Made by a program: the position numbers and the translations under genes. The notes under the pieces were generated by a model. The model did not search any database. It had not been told where the DNA came from and saw only the letters and a program-made list of their open reading frames with translations. Below are positions 8,651 to 17,569 of a stretch of DNA of 64,000 nt, one piece after another. How positions within the stretch are numbered: position 1 is the first letter of the stretch; every line of letters starts with the position of its first letter. Origin of the DNA: Acetobacter sp. UBA5411. Lineage in GTDB: Bacteria > Pseudomonadota > Alphaproteobacteria > Acetobacterales > Acetobacteraceae. The stretch lies in assembly GCF_002409645.1 (NCBI RefSeq), contig NZ_DHNR01000009.1:33963-97962 (forward strand), written 5' to 3'.

Positions 8651-9592
8651 TCAGATTTCCTGTTTCACCGCAGGACGCGTGTCCTTGCGCAGACGCTTTT
8701 CACCCAGAAGAAGCAGTAGTGGCGCGGCGATGAAGATCGAGGACGATGTGCCGACCACGATGCCGAACAGCATCACCCATGCAAATCCGGACAGACTTGC
8801 GCCGCCGAAGAAAGCCAGTGGCAGGGCTGCCAGAAAGACCGTGGTGGATGTGCCCAGCGTGCGGCTCAGGGTTTCGTTGATGGAAAGATCAAGCAGTTCC
8901 CGTAGCGGCATGGTGCGATAGCGCCGCAGGTTCTCACGGATACGGTCATAGACCACCACCTTGTCGTTGGTGGAGTAGCCCAGAATAGTCAGGATCGCAG
9001 CGACCATCACAAGGTCGAACTCGAAGTGGGTCAGCACGAGGAAACCGACAGTCTTGGTCAGATCGAGCACCAGCGTCACGACCGCTGAGAGAGCGAACTC
9101 CCACTCAAAGCGGAACCAGATATAGGCGAGAATCATCAGCAGGCTGATGCCGAGCGCCAGCAGACCGTTGCGGAACAGTTCGGCGGACACGGACGCGCCG
9201 ACCGCATCGGCCCGCACGATGGTCGCACCCGGCTGCGCCTCGGTGATGGCGTGGCGGACTTCATCGACAACCGCATTAGTGTTCGTCTGCTCGTTCGCAC
9301 CCAGCCGGATCAGTACGTCATCGGGACCACCAAAGGCCTGCACACCGTCAGTCTTGAGATTGTGCGCCGTCAGTGCGGTCCGGATTTTGCCGAAATCCGC
9401 CGGGCCATTCGTCTTGGCTTCCACAACGATGCCGCCCCGGAAATCGAGACCAAGCGTCAGGCCGGGATGGAAGAACAGGATGACCGAAGCCAGCGACAGC
9501 ACGGCGGAGGTTGCCAGTCCGACAAACCGGCCACGCATGAAGTTGATATGCGTATCCTTGCGGACAAAGCGCAGGAGGGGACGTCCGAACAT
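8651..9592 (-). CDS. secF: Protein translocase subunit SecF
   Basis: Inner-membrane subunit that, with SecD, uses the proton gradient to help complete Sec-dependent export. The protein has 313 residues from the chosen start. It has a first membrane segment, the periplasmic GLDFRGGIVVEAKTNG motif, and a five-helix C-terminal block containing TILGYSTNDKVVVYDRIREN, the SecF signature. I chose the ATG at 9590-9592 because it has a GAGAGG ribosome site and avoids overlap; a longer frame to 9637 would overlap secD. It follows secD by 10 bp. Confidence 0.95.
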   Translation of the reverse strand: MFGRPLLRFVRKDTHINFMRGRFVGLATSAVLSLASVILFFHPGLTLGLDFRGGIVVEAKTNGPADFGKIRTALTAHNLKTDGVQAFGGPDDVLIRLGANEQTNTNAVVDEVRHAITEAQPGATIVRADAVGASVSAELFRNGLLALGISLLMILAYIWFRFEWEFALSAVVTLVLDLTKTVGFLVLTHFEFDLVMVAAILTILGYSTNDKVVVYDRIRENLRRYRTMPLRELLDLSINETLSRTLGTSTTVFLAALPLAFFGGASLSGFAWVMLFGIVVGTSSSIFIAAPLLLLLGEKRLRKDTRPAVKQEI

Positions 9593-9602
9593 GATGCGCC
9601 TC

Positions 9603-11162
9603 TCAGACCGGAAGAGTGGACGGACGGGTGAGGGCATACCAGCGCACCATCAGCATCCGAGAGAGAAGAAGGGTGGAGAACAGCGTCGTGGCGATGCCGA
9701 TCGTGATCGTGAGAGCAAAGCCGCGCACGGGACCGGTTCCAAACACGAACAGCATGACGTGCGCCAGAAAGGCTGTGGCGTTACTGTCCAGAACTGTGGC
9801 TGTGGCGCGTTCGAAACCGGCCTGCATGGCGGCCAGTGGTGTGCGACCACGTTTCAGTTCTTCACGGATACGCTCGATGATCAGGATGTTGGCGTCTACC
9901 GCCATACCGAGGGTCAGCAGCATTCCGGCCATGCCGGGAAGCGTCAGTGTCGCCCCGAACAGCGACAGAATGGCCAGCATCAGCACAAGGTTGGCGAACA
10001 GGGCGACGTTCGCATACCAGCCGAAGCGGCCATAAAACAGCGCCATGAAGATGATCACCAGCACAAAGCCGACCAGCAGGCTGAGCGCTCCGGCCCGGAT
10101 GGAGTCAGCGCCCAGCGATGGACCGATCGAGCGTTCTTCCACGACTGTCAGCGGGACGGGCAGGGCTCCAGCGCGCAGCAGCAGGGCCAAATCTGTCGCC
10201 TGATGGGCATCGAAATTACCGGTGATGATGCCACTGCCACCGGTGATGGCCGTGCGGATCACTGGCGCTTCAATAATCTTGTTATCCAGAACGATCGCAA
10301 AGCGACGTCCGACGTTGGCCTGCGTCACGTCACCAAAGGCGCGGGTGCCGACTGAATCCAGCGAAAAGCTGACAGCCCAGCCTCCTGTCTGTTCGTCCGT
10401 CGTAGCACCGGCGTTGGTGAGGTTCACGCCATCAACATCGACATGATTATGCACCGCGAGCGTGCTGTCCGGATGATCGGACAATGGCAGCAGTGTGTCG
10501 CCGGGAGGGGCGATCAGCGTGCCCGGCGGAAGTTCATCGACAAGTCGGAACGTCATCTTGGCTGTGGTGCCGAGAAGAGCCTTTACGCGCTCAGGGTCGC
10601 TGATGCCCGGAAGCTCGACGACGATACGGTCTTCACCCTGCCGCGTGATCTGGGGATCAACAGCGCCGGTGGCGTCGATACGGCGTCGGACGATTTCGAT
10701 GGCCTGAGAGACGGCATCATGTGTCCGGACCCGCATGGCGCCGCTGTCCAGCGTTATGGCAATGGTGTCGTCAGGGCGGGTGGTGACTGAGAATTCGTTG
10801 GAAACCGTGCGAGGCAGATCTTCCAGCACTTTCAGATCCCGGTCCTTCTCCGAAGGATCGCGGGGCTGAAAGGTGATTTCGGCCTTGTCCGGATTGATCG
10901 CAATGTTGCGATATCCAAGGTTGGCGCTGATCAGAGACTGCCTGAGTGAGTCCGACAGGCTTTGCAGCCGATCATGCGTCAGGGATGAAAGATCGACCTG
11001 TAGGAGAAGATATGAGCCTCCCCGAAGATCAAGCCCGAGATGAATCTCTGGCCAAGGGATGGACGCCGCAGGTTTGCGGACAAAGTTGGGCACGCAGAGC
11101 AGAGCGCCAAGCAGGCACACCGCGGCCACGGAGAGCAGTTTGATCCGGCTGTAATACATCAT
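9603..11162 (-). CDS. secD: Protein translocase subunit SecD
   Basis: Partner of SecF, 519 residues from the chosen start. Seen in order: an N-terminal membrane segment (IKLLSVAAVCLLGALL); the LGLDLRGGSYLLLQVD motif; the periplasmic P1 region with ARRRID-type sequence (EIVRRRIDATGAVDPQI); and the C-terminal RND-like membrane block with LTLGMAVDANILIIERIREEL. The frame extends to 11303, but the added residues are not SecD-like and the tandem ATGs at 11157-11162 precede the first membrane helix. The usual upstream yajC is absent here. It forms an operon with secF. Confidence 0.95.
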   Translation of the reverse strand: MMYYSRIKLLSVAAVCLLGALLCVPNFVRKPAASIPWPEIHLGLDLRGGSYLLLQVDLSSLTHDRLQSLSDSLRQSLISANLGYRNIAINPDKAEITFQPRDPSEKDRDLKVLEDLPRTVSNEFSVTTRPDDTIAITLDSGAMRVRTHDAVSQAIEIVRRRIDATGAVDPQITRQGEDRIVVELPGISDPERVKALLGTTAKMTFRLVDELPPGTLIAPPGDTLLPLSDHPDSTLAVHNHVDVDGVNLTNAGATTDEQTGGWAVSFSLDSVGTRAFGDVTQANVGRRFAIVLDNKIIEAPVIRTAITGGSGIITGNFDAHQATDLALLLRAGALPVPLTVVEERSIGPSLGADSIRAGALSLLVGFVLVIIFMALFYGRFGWYANVALFANLVLMLAILSLFGATLTLPGMAGMLLTLGMAVDANILIIERIREELKRGRTPLAAMQAGFERATATVLDSNATAFLAHVMLFVFGTGPVRGFALTITIGIATTLFSTLLLSRMLMVRWYALTRPSTLPV

Positions 11163-11601
11163 TGCGTAGGCGACCGTTCTCCGTCTTGTCCGAAACAGGG
11201 AGCTTCTGCGAAGGCAACTGCCCCATTCTTGCTTCGTCCGGTACGTCTTTAGAAAAGCGGGCGGAAGATGCAAGGCATCGGAAATGAATGCAACCGCTGA
11301 CAAGGCTTTCCCGCACAGGCTGGTTCATTGTTTTTGGGGGATGCAAGGGGGAAAGGACTGCTCTGCTCTAAAAAATAATAATTTTATATTTTAATTTCAT
11401 ATGGTTGTTTGTTTCATCTTGTGTGCTTTGTAAATAAGTCCACGCCGCCGAAAATCTCGATCATGATGGATCAGACTACGATGCCATAGGATCAACCAAC
11501 CAATATATGGCCTAGGAAAAGTAGCTCTCATTTCCTGAAGCGGAAACTTATAGAATAATTTTAACTGTATGATTTTAAAACATTATATTTTTATGCTTGG
11601 G
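11163..11601. other. Intergenic region upstream of secD, partly AT-rich
   Basis: About 440 bp without a supported gene. The half nearer secD is GC-rich; bases 11365-11600 are clearly AT-rich (for example AAAATAATAATTTTATATTTTAA near 11370) and lie just downstream of the glycosyltransferase stop. The secD promoter probably lies here, but I cannot point to a convincing -35/-10 pair. No RNA gene or clear terminator hairpin seen. Confidence 0.5.
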
Positions 11602-13578
11602 TCATGTTTTGCGTGCAAGTCCAAGACTCCGGTCAAGCGCCGAGCGCACGCGTTCTGCTGAATGACGGATGCGGATATAGTCGCGTCCAGCTTCTGCCAG
11701 AGAAGCTGCTTTTTCAGGGGTGTGGTAAAGATCTGCAGTGAGACGTGCCAGATCCGCAGCACTGCTGGCGACAGCAGTCTGTAATTCCGGCGGAAGATTC
11801 ATGCCTTCCGTCGCAATGGGCGTGGTGACACAGGGGATACCTGCAGCCCAGCTTTCCAGAACCTTGCTCTTGATACCGGCTCCGAACCGTAAGGGAGCGA
11901 TTGTCAGCCGCACGGAGCGGAGGAAGTTGTCCAGATCAGCGACATGGCCAAGCACACGCACACTGCGTATCTCACTCATCTGAATGATCAGATCCGGCAT
12001 GGCGCTCCCAACTAGCAGGATTTCAATATCTGGAGCCTCCGCTCGCAGAAGTGGAAGGATGTCATTCACCAGCCACTTGGCGGCATCAATATTGGGGGCA
12101 TGCCCATAATGCGCGATGAAAGCCACACCATGCCGTCGTTCAAACGGAAGAGGTGGTGCTTTCAGTTCCAGATGCCATGGAACAACATGGATGCTGGCAG
12201 TTGGAACCGCAGCAGCCAGCAGATCGGCTTCGACAGGTGAATGAGTGATCACGCTATGGGACGCCCACGTCGCCATATGTTCCCGCACTTTTTCCTGCCC
12301 GGAAGCCGTGCGTAATTCAGGACGATTTTCGGCAATGGCCTGCCGTTCCAGACGTACCCACGCCAGATCGGCCACACTGGAAATCAGGCGAGCTCCCGGC
12401 ATGTAAAGTCTTGCCAGATCGAGGTAGCGGCCAGCGTTGGTCAGACGGTGAAAATAAATGGCATCAAAGCTGTTTGTCTGCGTCCGAAGTAGGGATTCAA
12501 CCGTCGGGTAGGCTGGAGCATGCCAGCAGGTAAAGCTCTGTTTCTCAAGCTCCCGGACAGCCGCAGAGGCCGGTTCCGTGACTGATGCGATAAAGCTGAC
12601 TTCATAGCCAAGCGCCTGTGCTGCCTGCATGTGTGAAAGGAGAGCGCTGGAACCGGCATCGCGGGTTGGATCGGGAGCGCGATCGTCAACAAACAGGATT
12701 CTGGCGGCAGTTACGCCCGGTTCAGCTTCCTTGCGTCGCTGGGCTTGCCGATGGTGCTCTGTCGCCGCCTTGCGAGAATCGTCGCGTCCCTGTTGGGTCC
12801 GAAGCTGGTGGCTCTGATCGGCAAGGAACTCCAGAGCCGCCTCGCGCTGACGTGCCGTCACTATTCCGTTGAGAGTCTGTCTTACGTGTTGGCGAAATGT
12901 CTCATTGAAGCGACGTGTCGCCGGGAAATGCAGGGGTGAGCCGGGCAGGTGTGTATTGGTCTCAGCACAGAGAACTGAAACCACATGGTCACTGTCTAGA
13001 GAGAGCGGCGGCGAGAGCATGATGTCAAAGCCGTAACGGCCGTCGCTAAGGCCATTATCGCGCAGATCCGGTCGAAACTGATTGGCGAGCATACGGTGCT
13101 GCAGCGCCTTATCGACCATGATCGCCACACTGAGGCGCGTTTCAGGGTGGGTATCGCTTCGCAGCCAGCCTGCGATCCTGTCGCGTCCGACAATATCAAT
13201 GGAGGCGCGCAGGTCAGCCGGGATCGTGCTGGCAAGATGCTCGGCAAAAGGGAGTGGTTGGCGATCCGGGAGCAACAGCACGTTGAAAGAGCTGATTTCT
13301 GCTGCAGGCGCAGCATCGTCCGGGATCAGAATGGAAAAGGCATGATGCCCGTCCGCGCTACCCGGGATGACCAGATCTTCCCGAAAGCCGTCTGCCGTTA
13401 CGTCTGCAATCTGGTTGCCGTGGCATAATATGCGAACGTGATAACGGGCTGACGGGTCGGTCAGGTTTCTCGCCCAGCCCGCAATCGTCCAGCCCTGGCC
13501 GGGTTCATGACTGATGACGTCAACAAATCCGGCAAAGGCTGATTCGGCCGGCACGGCCGATTTTTCTGACACGCTCAT
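11602..13578 (-). CDS. Glycosyltransferase (GT4-like) with two N-terminal 'GW' modules
   Basis: A 658-residue protein in three parts. Residues 17-88 and 125-190 are two copies of a small module: first copy FAGFVD, AGWARN, VTADGFREDL, DGHHAF; second copy ASIDIV, AGWLRS, LANQFRPDL, DGRYGF. A charged, probably helical linker follows (about 225-290). Residues 292-655 are a GT-B glycosyltransferase: ILFVDDRAPDPTRDAGS, a C-terminal half with IAHYGHAPNIDAAKWLV, and RFGAGIKSKVLESWAAGIPCVTT, the nucleotide-sugar-binding region. No membrane segment or signal. It starts 48 bp after the Hint/AIDA gene on the same strand, and that protein ends in the same module, so a joint role is likely. Acceptor and donor unknown. 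Confidence 0.85.
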   Translation of the reverse strand: MSVSEKSAVPAESAFAGFVDVISHEPGQGWTIAGWARNLTDPSARYHVRILCHGNQIADVTADGFREDLVIPGSADGHHAFSILIPDDAAPAAEISSFNVLLLPDRQPLPFAEHLASTIPADLRASIDIVGRDRIAGWLRSDTHPETRLSVAIMVDKALQHRMLANQFRPDLRDNGLSDGRYGFDIMLSPPLSLDSDHVVSVLCAETNTHLPGSPLHFPATRRFNETFRQHVRQTLNGIVTARQREAALEFLADQSHQLRTQQGRDDSRKAATEHHRQAQRRKEAEPGVTAARILFVDDRAPDPTRDAGSSALLSHMQAAQALGYEVSFIASVTEPASAAVRELEKQSFTCWHAPAYPTVESLLRTQTNSFDAIYFHRLTNAGRYLDLARLYMPGARLISSVADLAWVRLERQAIAENRPELRTASGQEKVREHMATWASHSVITHSPVEADLLAAAVPTASIHVVPWHLELKAPPLPFERRHGVAFIAHYGHAPNIDAAKWLVNDILPLLRAEAPDIEILLVGSAMPDLIIQMSEIRSVRVLGHVADLDNFLRSVRLTIAPLRFGAGIKSKVLESWAAGIPCVTTPIATEGMNLPPELQTAVASSAADLARLTADLYHTPEKAASLAEAGRDYIRIRHSAERVRSALDRSLGLARKT

Positions 13579-13626
13579 AAAGAGCAGTGTCCGGTAAAAT
13601 CCTGAAAGTTTTACGAACGGAAACGC

Positions 13627-16600
13627 TCAGGCGGCATGATCGTGCAGCGATCTGCTTGCCGGATTGATCAGGCAGCCTCCTGTGTCAGCATCCTCAACAT
13701 GGATCAGGTCCGCCACCACCGGGCCATCACAGACGAAGCGGAACGCGTGCCGCCCTGAATAACGTCCTTCTCCAGTCAGATCCTCTCTGAAACGATCCGC
13801 TGTGACACGGCCCAGTTCGATGTCCCGGCTATAGATGATCAGTTCACGCGGTGTATCGGAGGCAGCGTCGCAGCGTGCCCACCCCTCAATCGTCGTGGAA
13901 GTGACTGCGTCTACGAAGCCGCTGACCCTATTACGCTCCATGACGTCAGCAGCGAGCGTTTTCAGGCGCTGTCTGATTGCTTCGAGGAGCGGACCATCTT
14001 CGATGCGGGGCAGGCAGAAGCGTGCCGTCTGACGCATTTCCTCGGAATAAAGCGCCGCATACTCAGTAGCGTTGTGGAACATGGCCCGACTGTCATCGTC
14101 GACAAATGTTTCAGAGGCGGCCCCTTCCGCCAGCAGGAGATCGTGAGTCTCGAGTTCAATATGGATATAATCCACGCGGCGTGGCCTGCGCGTCTGGGTT
14201 ATGCTGGAGCCGTTGATTAGCAGGCTGGCAGGAATAAGTTTACCGTCCAGCGCCATCGCGTGAAGCGGCGATACACGCAGGGTCCGGTGCGGAAGGCCGT
14301 TTCCCAGAGCGCCAGCCTGAATGACGACGGGCAGGATATCCGGGTTGCCAGCGGCAAAGCGTCCGTCATAGCTGCGTCGCCCGATCCACCGAATCGCGCG
14401 ACTTTCTCCGGAAGCTGTCCGGATGACATCCCCAATCGAGAGGGTCTCAATGGGACGCTCTCCATCTGGTGTGGTGATGAGCGTTCCGGGGCAATAGCAG
14501 GGCACGCCGTAAGTGATTCGGGTGCCGCCATCAGGAGCGCGCTGAAAGTAGAATGGTGAGCCAAATGTGCCACCTAGGTGGATGGACACGCTTTCGCTCC
14601 CCTCGGTCACGGTCAGAACGCCGTCGGAATCGATGAATCCGGTATCGATCTCATTGGCCGTTCCGGCGAATGTCAGATCGGTAATGACAATCTGGTTGAT
14701 CGTGCTGACAGTCTGGGTGCCTGACGCGCTATAAAGCGAGGTCAGCCCCATCGACGAGACCGCGCCGATAACGTCAAAGCCCTGAATGGTGATGGATGCG
14801 AGCTGATCCATCGTGATGTTAAGCACTGACTGCGTCGTGTGGCTGCCCGACATGCCGTAGACCGTTTGTCCCGGATCGCTGTTCGGCAGAAAGGTGAGGG
14901 TGCCTGTGTAAAGAGCGCCATTCTCAAGAGTGAGCGTGCCGCCATCCAGCGCGATATTGGCTGCCGAGCCACCTGCCTGCACATCAATGTTGGCGTTGGC
15001 ATTGGCCGTCGTATGAATCGCCGTCCCGCCAGACATGACGATCTGCTGAGCATAGCCATCCGCCCACATGGGAGTGGTGTGGTAGAACCAGCCCAGATGT
15101 AGGCCTGTCAGTGTGGTGTCGACCGCTGTGCCGCCGTTTTCGACATATTGGATGCTGTCGGAAATAGCCTGACCAAAAGGCAGATAAGTGCTTCCTGCGA
15201 AAGCGACGTTCACAGTCGTGTCGCTGGACAGACCTCCCGCGCCGACGATCTGCGTCCCGTCGATCATCATGTCCGGGCCAAGATTGTTCGCATTATAGCG
15301 ACCCGTAATGGTCGTTTCGGTAGCTGTTCCGCCAAGGAGGGACTGTGTACCGCCCATGACGTTGGTAGCCGAGGCTGAGCCGCCCGCCAGCACTTCCTCG
15401 GAGCCATAAAGGCTGGTCTGCACGACCCGCCCGCCAGAATCGACAACGTCGGTGCCGTGCACTTCGTTCTGCAGGCCCAGCCCATCGACATAAAGCCGTC
15501 CTCCAGCCTCAACCATCGTGTTGATGGCAAAGGATGTGGCTGGAATGAGAGCATTTTCATCTGTGGCGACCACTGCGCCGACATCGCCGCTGGTGATGAC
15601 TGTATCAATGTGGGGGGAGGCAGCCCCGCCAAACGACAGGGTGGCGCCGGTACCGTCCGCATTTTCAACCAGTGTCAGATTTGCGTTGCTGTAGTCCGTT
15701 CCGCTGTCGAGAAAGATTGTCTCAACAGCCGCACCACCCGATTCGAGCGTCAGTTGTGATCCGCTGCCGAGAGAAAGCGATGTGTCCGATGTCACGCCGG
15801 ACAGAAAAACACTGTCATTCGCGCCGAAACCGGACAGAGTCAGGTTGGTCGGGACTGAGCCCAGCACCAGAGATTCTCCGCCTGATGTGGAGAAAAGGAA
15901 CTGGACATGGCTGGCTTCAGCACCGTCAGCGACAATGACGGTGCCGCCGGAGAGGGCGATGCTGCCGGAAAAATGCTCCAGAGCGCCTGATGTGAATTGC
16001 AGAGTCGTGCCAGAGCCGGTCTGAGTGATCGCTCCGGCCCCTGAAATCTGGCCTGCGACGGAACTTTGGCCCTCAAAAACGAGTGTGCCATCATTTGTCA
16101 CAAAACCACCTGCCTCGACCACGTCATTCACGGCCGTTGCACCGGAAGCGACAGTCTGGATTCCGCCAGAAGCAACGATAATCTGCCGGGCGGATGTCCC
16201 GCTCTGAAGCGTCTGATTTCCTCCTGAGGCGACTGTCCCGTTTTCTACGGATGCGCCGTTCATGACCTGCTGTGAGCCGCTATCGAGGATGAGAAAATTC
16301 TGATCCGTAACACCGCCTGATCCAGCGGGAGCCAGTATCTGCTCCTGAGCCGATACGCCGCTGATCACTGTGCCGGATGCGCTGCCACCGTTGAGAATCA
16401 GTGTGCCATCGGTTTCCGTCTGTAATCCCGTGACAGAGGTTGCGCTGCCAAGAACGAGTGTCCCGGACGAAACCGCCTGCACCGGGACACGGGCATCCGT
16501 AACGTTCACGGTTCCGCCGGTGAACGTTACGGATGTCACTTCAGCGGATGATATTGTGATGGCGCCTTTACTTCCTGCGACAAGGCTATCGGCCACAGCA

Positions 16601-16905
16601 CCGCTGGAGAGTGCTATTGAGCCTCCTGCAAGCGCTATGCCCGTATTCAGCAGCCCCCCGCTCATGATCTGCACAGAGCCGGACAGGACAGTCACATTTT
16701 GTTCAGTGCCGCCGCTCTGCACGATTTCCTGCGCCGAACCTGCTGTCGTGCCCTGTAGTCTGGTGCCATTAGCAATGCCGCTGACAACCAGTGTTCCACC
16801 ACCAAGGACAGTCACTGCCGAGACGATCGTGCCGGATGCAACGGTGTTTGTCTGGCCGCTGAGGACAAAACTGTCAGTGCCTGAAAAGCTGGAGGAGGTT
16901 GTCAT
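13627..16905 (-). CDS. Large AIDA-repeat surface protein with Hint_2 domain and C-terminal 'GW' module
   Basis: About 1,092 residues from the ATG at 16905, chosen for its GAAGG ribosome site; an ATG at 16941 adds 12 residues. Numbering here is from the longer form. Residues 30-290 are Gly/Ser/Thr/Val-rich AIDA-type repeats (IVQSGGTEQNVTVLSGS and similar), and a long beta-rich region runs to about 810. Residues 815-957 are a Hint_2 domain: CYCPGTLITTPDG, GDVIRTASGESRAIRWIGRR, VIQAGALGNGLP, RVSPLHAMALDGKLIPA, LLAEGAASETFVD. Residues 1007-1073 are a module shared with the next gene's product (SGFVDA, EGWARCD, VTADRFREDL, GRHAF). No Sec signal or autotransporter barrel is visible, so its export route is open. 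Likely a surface or matrix protein. Confidence 0.82.
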   Translation of the reverse strand: MTTSSSFSGTDSFVLSGQTNTVASGTIVSAVTVLGGGTLVVSGIANGTRLQGTTAGSAQEIVQSGGTEQNVTVLSGSVQIMSGGLLNTGIALAGGSIALSSGAVADSLVAGSKGAITISSAEVTSVTFTGGTVNVTDARVPVQAVSSGTLVLGSATSVTGLQTETDGTLILNGGSASGTVISGVSAQEQILAPAGSGGVTDQNFLILDSGSQQVMNGASVENGTVASGGNQTLQSGTSARQIIVASGGIQTVASGATAVNDVVEAGGFVTNDGTLVFEGQSSVAGQISGAGAITQTGSGTTLQFTSGALEHFSGSIALSGGTVIVADGAEASHVQFLFSTSGGESLVLGSVPTNLTLSGFGANDSVFLSGVTSDTSLSLGSGSQLTLESGGAAVETIFLDSGTDYSNANLTLVENADGTGATLSFGGAASPHIDTVITSGDVGAVVATDENALIPATSFAINTMVEAGGRLYVDGLGLQNEVHGTDVVDSGGRVVQTSLYGSEEVLAGGSASATNVMGGTQSLLGGTATETTITGRYNANNLGPDMMIDGTQIVGAGGLSSDTTVNVAFAGSTYLPFGQAISDSIQYVENGGTAVDTTLTGLHLGWFYHTTPMWADGYAQQIVMSGGTAIHTTANANANIDVQAGGSAANIALDGGTLTLENGALYTGTLTFLPNSDPGQTVYGMSGSHTTQSVLNITMDQLASITIQGFDVIGAVSSMGLTSLYSASGTQTVSTINQIVITDLTFAGTANEIDTGFIDSDGVLTVTEGSESVSIHLGGTFGSPFYFQRAPDGGTRITYGVPCYCPGTLITTPDGERPIETLSIGDVIRTASGESRAIRWIGRRSYDGRFAAGNPDILPVVIQAGALGNGLPHRTLRVSPLHAMALDGKLIPASLLINGSSITQTRRPRRVDYIHIELETHDLLLAEGAASETFVDDDSRAMFHNATEYAALYSEEMRQTARFCLPRIEDGPLLEAIRQRLKTLAADVMERNRVSGFVDAVTSTTIEGWARCDAASDTPRELIIYSRDIELGRVTADRFREDLTGEGRYSGRHAFRFVCDGPVVADLIHVEDADTGGCLINPASRSLHDHAA

Positions 16906-16941
16906 GACAGCGCCTTCATTTGCCGGTCTCGATTTCTTCAT

Positions 16942-17236
16942 GCGGGTGTCGGTTCAGGAAGGCTGATCTGTCAGAATCAGATTCGTTTTAACCGCGTCGC
17001 CTGATGATCCACACTGTCGCATCGATCCATTTCGGGTGGCTGTTAAAAGGACGGCAAAGCTCGTTAAAAGTCCGTTTAAGACGGGGTTTTGTTCCCAAAA
17101 AGGGTATTGAAAATGGGCTTTTTCCACGTGACGGAGCGCTATTCCGTATGATCACTTGGTTACAGAAGTGTCACGCTTGCTTGACAGGGAAATGCAGGGT
17201 CGTTAGCAAGCCGATGCACCCAGTTGGGAGGTGCAG
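16942..17236. other. Intergenic region between Hint gene and atp operon
   Basis: About 295 bp holding the divergent 5' regions of the Hint/AIDA gene and the atp operon. Bases 17041-17110 contain repeated GTTAAAAG and GT(T)TAAG words and a G/T-rich stretch. A candidate atp promoter lies at 17181-17209. No gene supported. Confidence 0.5.
17181..17209 (+). promoter_or_regulatory. Candidate promoter of the atp (F0) operon
   Basis: A perfect -35 hexamer TTGACA at 17181-17186, a 17-bp spacer, and TAGCAA at 17204-17209 as a weak -10 (three of six consensus positions). The atpI start codon follows 28 bp later. Position and spacing fit a housekeeping promoter; the -10 is poor. Confidence 0.45.
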
Positions 17237-17533
17237 GTGACCGAGGACAGAACTTCCTTTGACGAACGTCTCCGGGCTGCGCAAAAGCGCGTCGCGGGTA
17301 AGCAGGCCACTGACCAGAAACCGGATGCTCAGGACAAATCGCTCCTGTCTCTGGCGGCGAGGGCAGGGAGTGAAATGCTGGGCGGGCTCGTCGTTGGTGT
17401 GCTGGCAGGGTGGGGACTGGACCGCTGGTTCCATTTCAGAGCCCTTTTCATCGTGATCTTTGCACTTCTTGGCGGTGGCGCCGGTATCCTGAATGTCTGG
17501 CGGCTGATGAAGTCGCTGGAACGGCAAGAATAA
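17237..17533 (+). CDS. atpI: ATP synthase protein I (AtpI/AtpZ-like)
   Basis: A 98-residue accessory protein of the F0 operon, thought to help assemble the c-ring. A charged N-terminus is followed by two membrane segments (MLGGLVVGVLAGWGLDRWF and ALFIVIFALLGGGAGILNVWRL), the standard AtpI layout. I chose the GTG at 17237, which sits 5 bases after GGGAGG; the GTG at 17231 overlaps that ribosome site. First gene of the operon, 36 bp before atpB. Confidence 0.85.
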   Translation: MTEDRTSFDERLRAAQKRVAGKQATDQKPDAQDKSLLSLAARAGSEMLGGLVVGVLAGWGLDRWFHFRALFIVIFALLGGGAGILNVWRLMKSLERQE

Positions 17534-17569
17534 GAATCCGAGCGACCAGAAAGGTCGGGGAGAATAACG

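Noticed and set aside
13594..13614. Hairpin GTAAAA...TTTTAC between the Hint gene and glycosyltransferase
   Set aside because: Six A/T-rich pairs with a 9-base loop; not a believable terminator, so the two genes are kept as an operon.
16370..16966. Plus-strand Pro/Ser/Thr/Val-rich frame opposite the AIDA repeats
   Set aside because: The low-complexity translation is the complement of Gly/Ser/Thr repeat codons in the Hint/AIDA gene.
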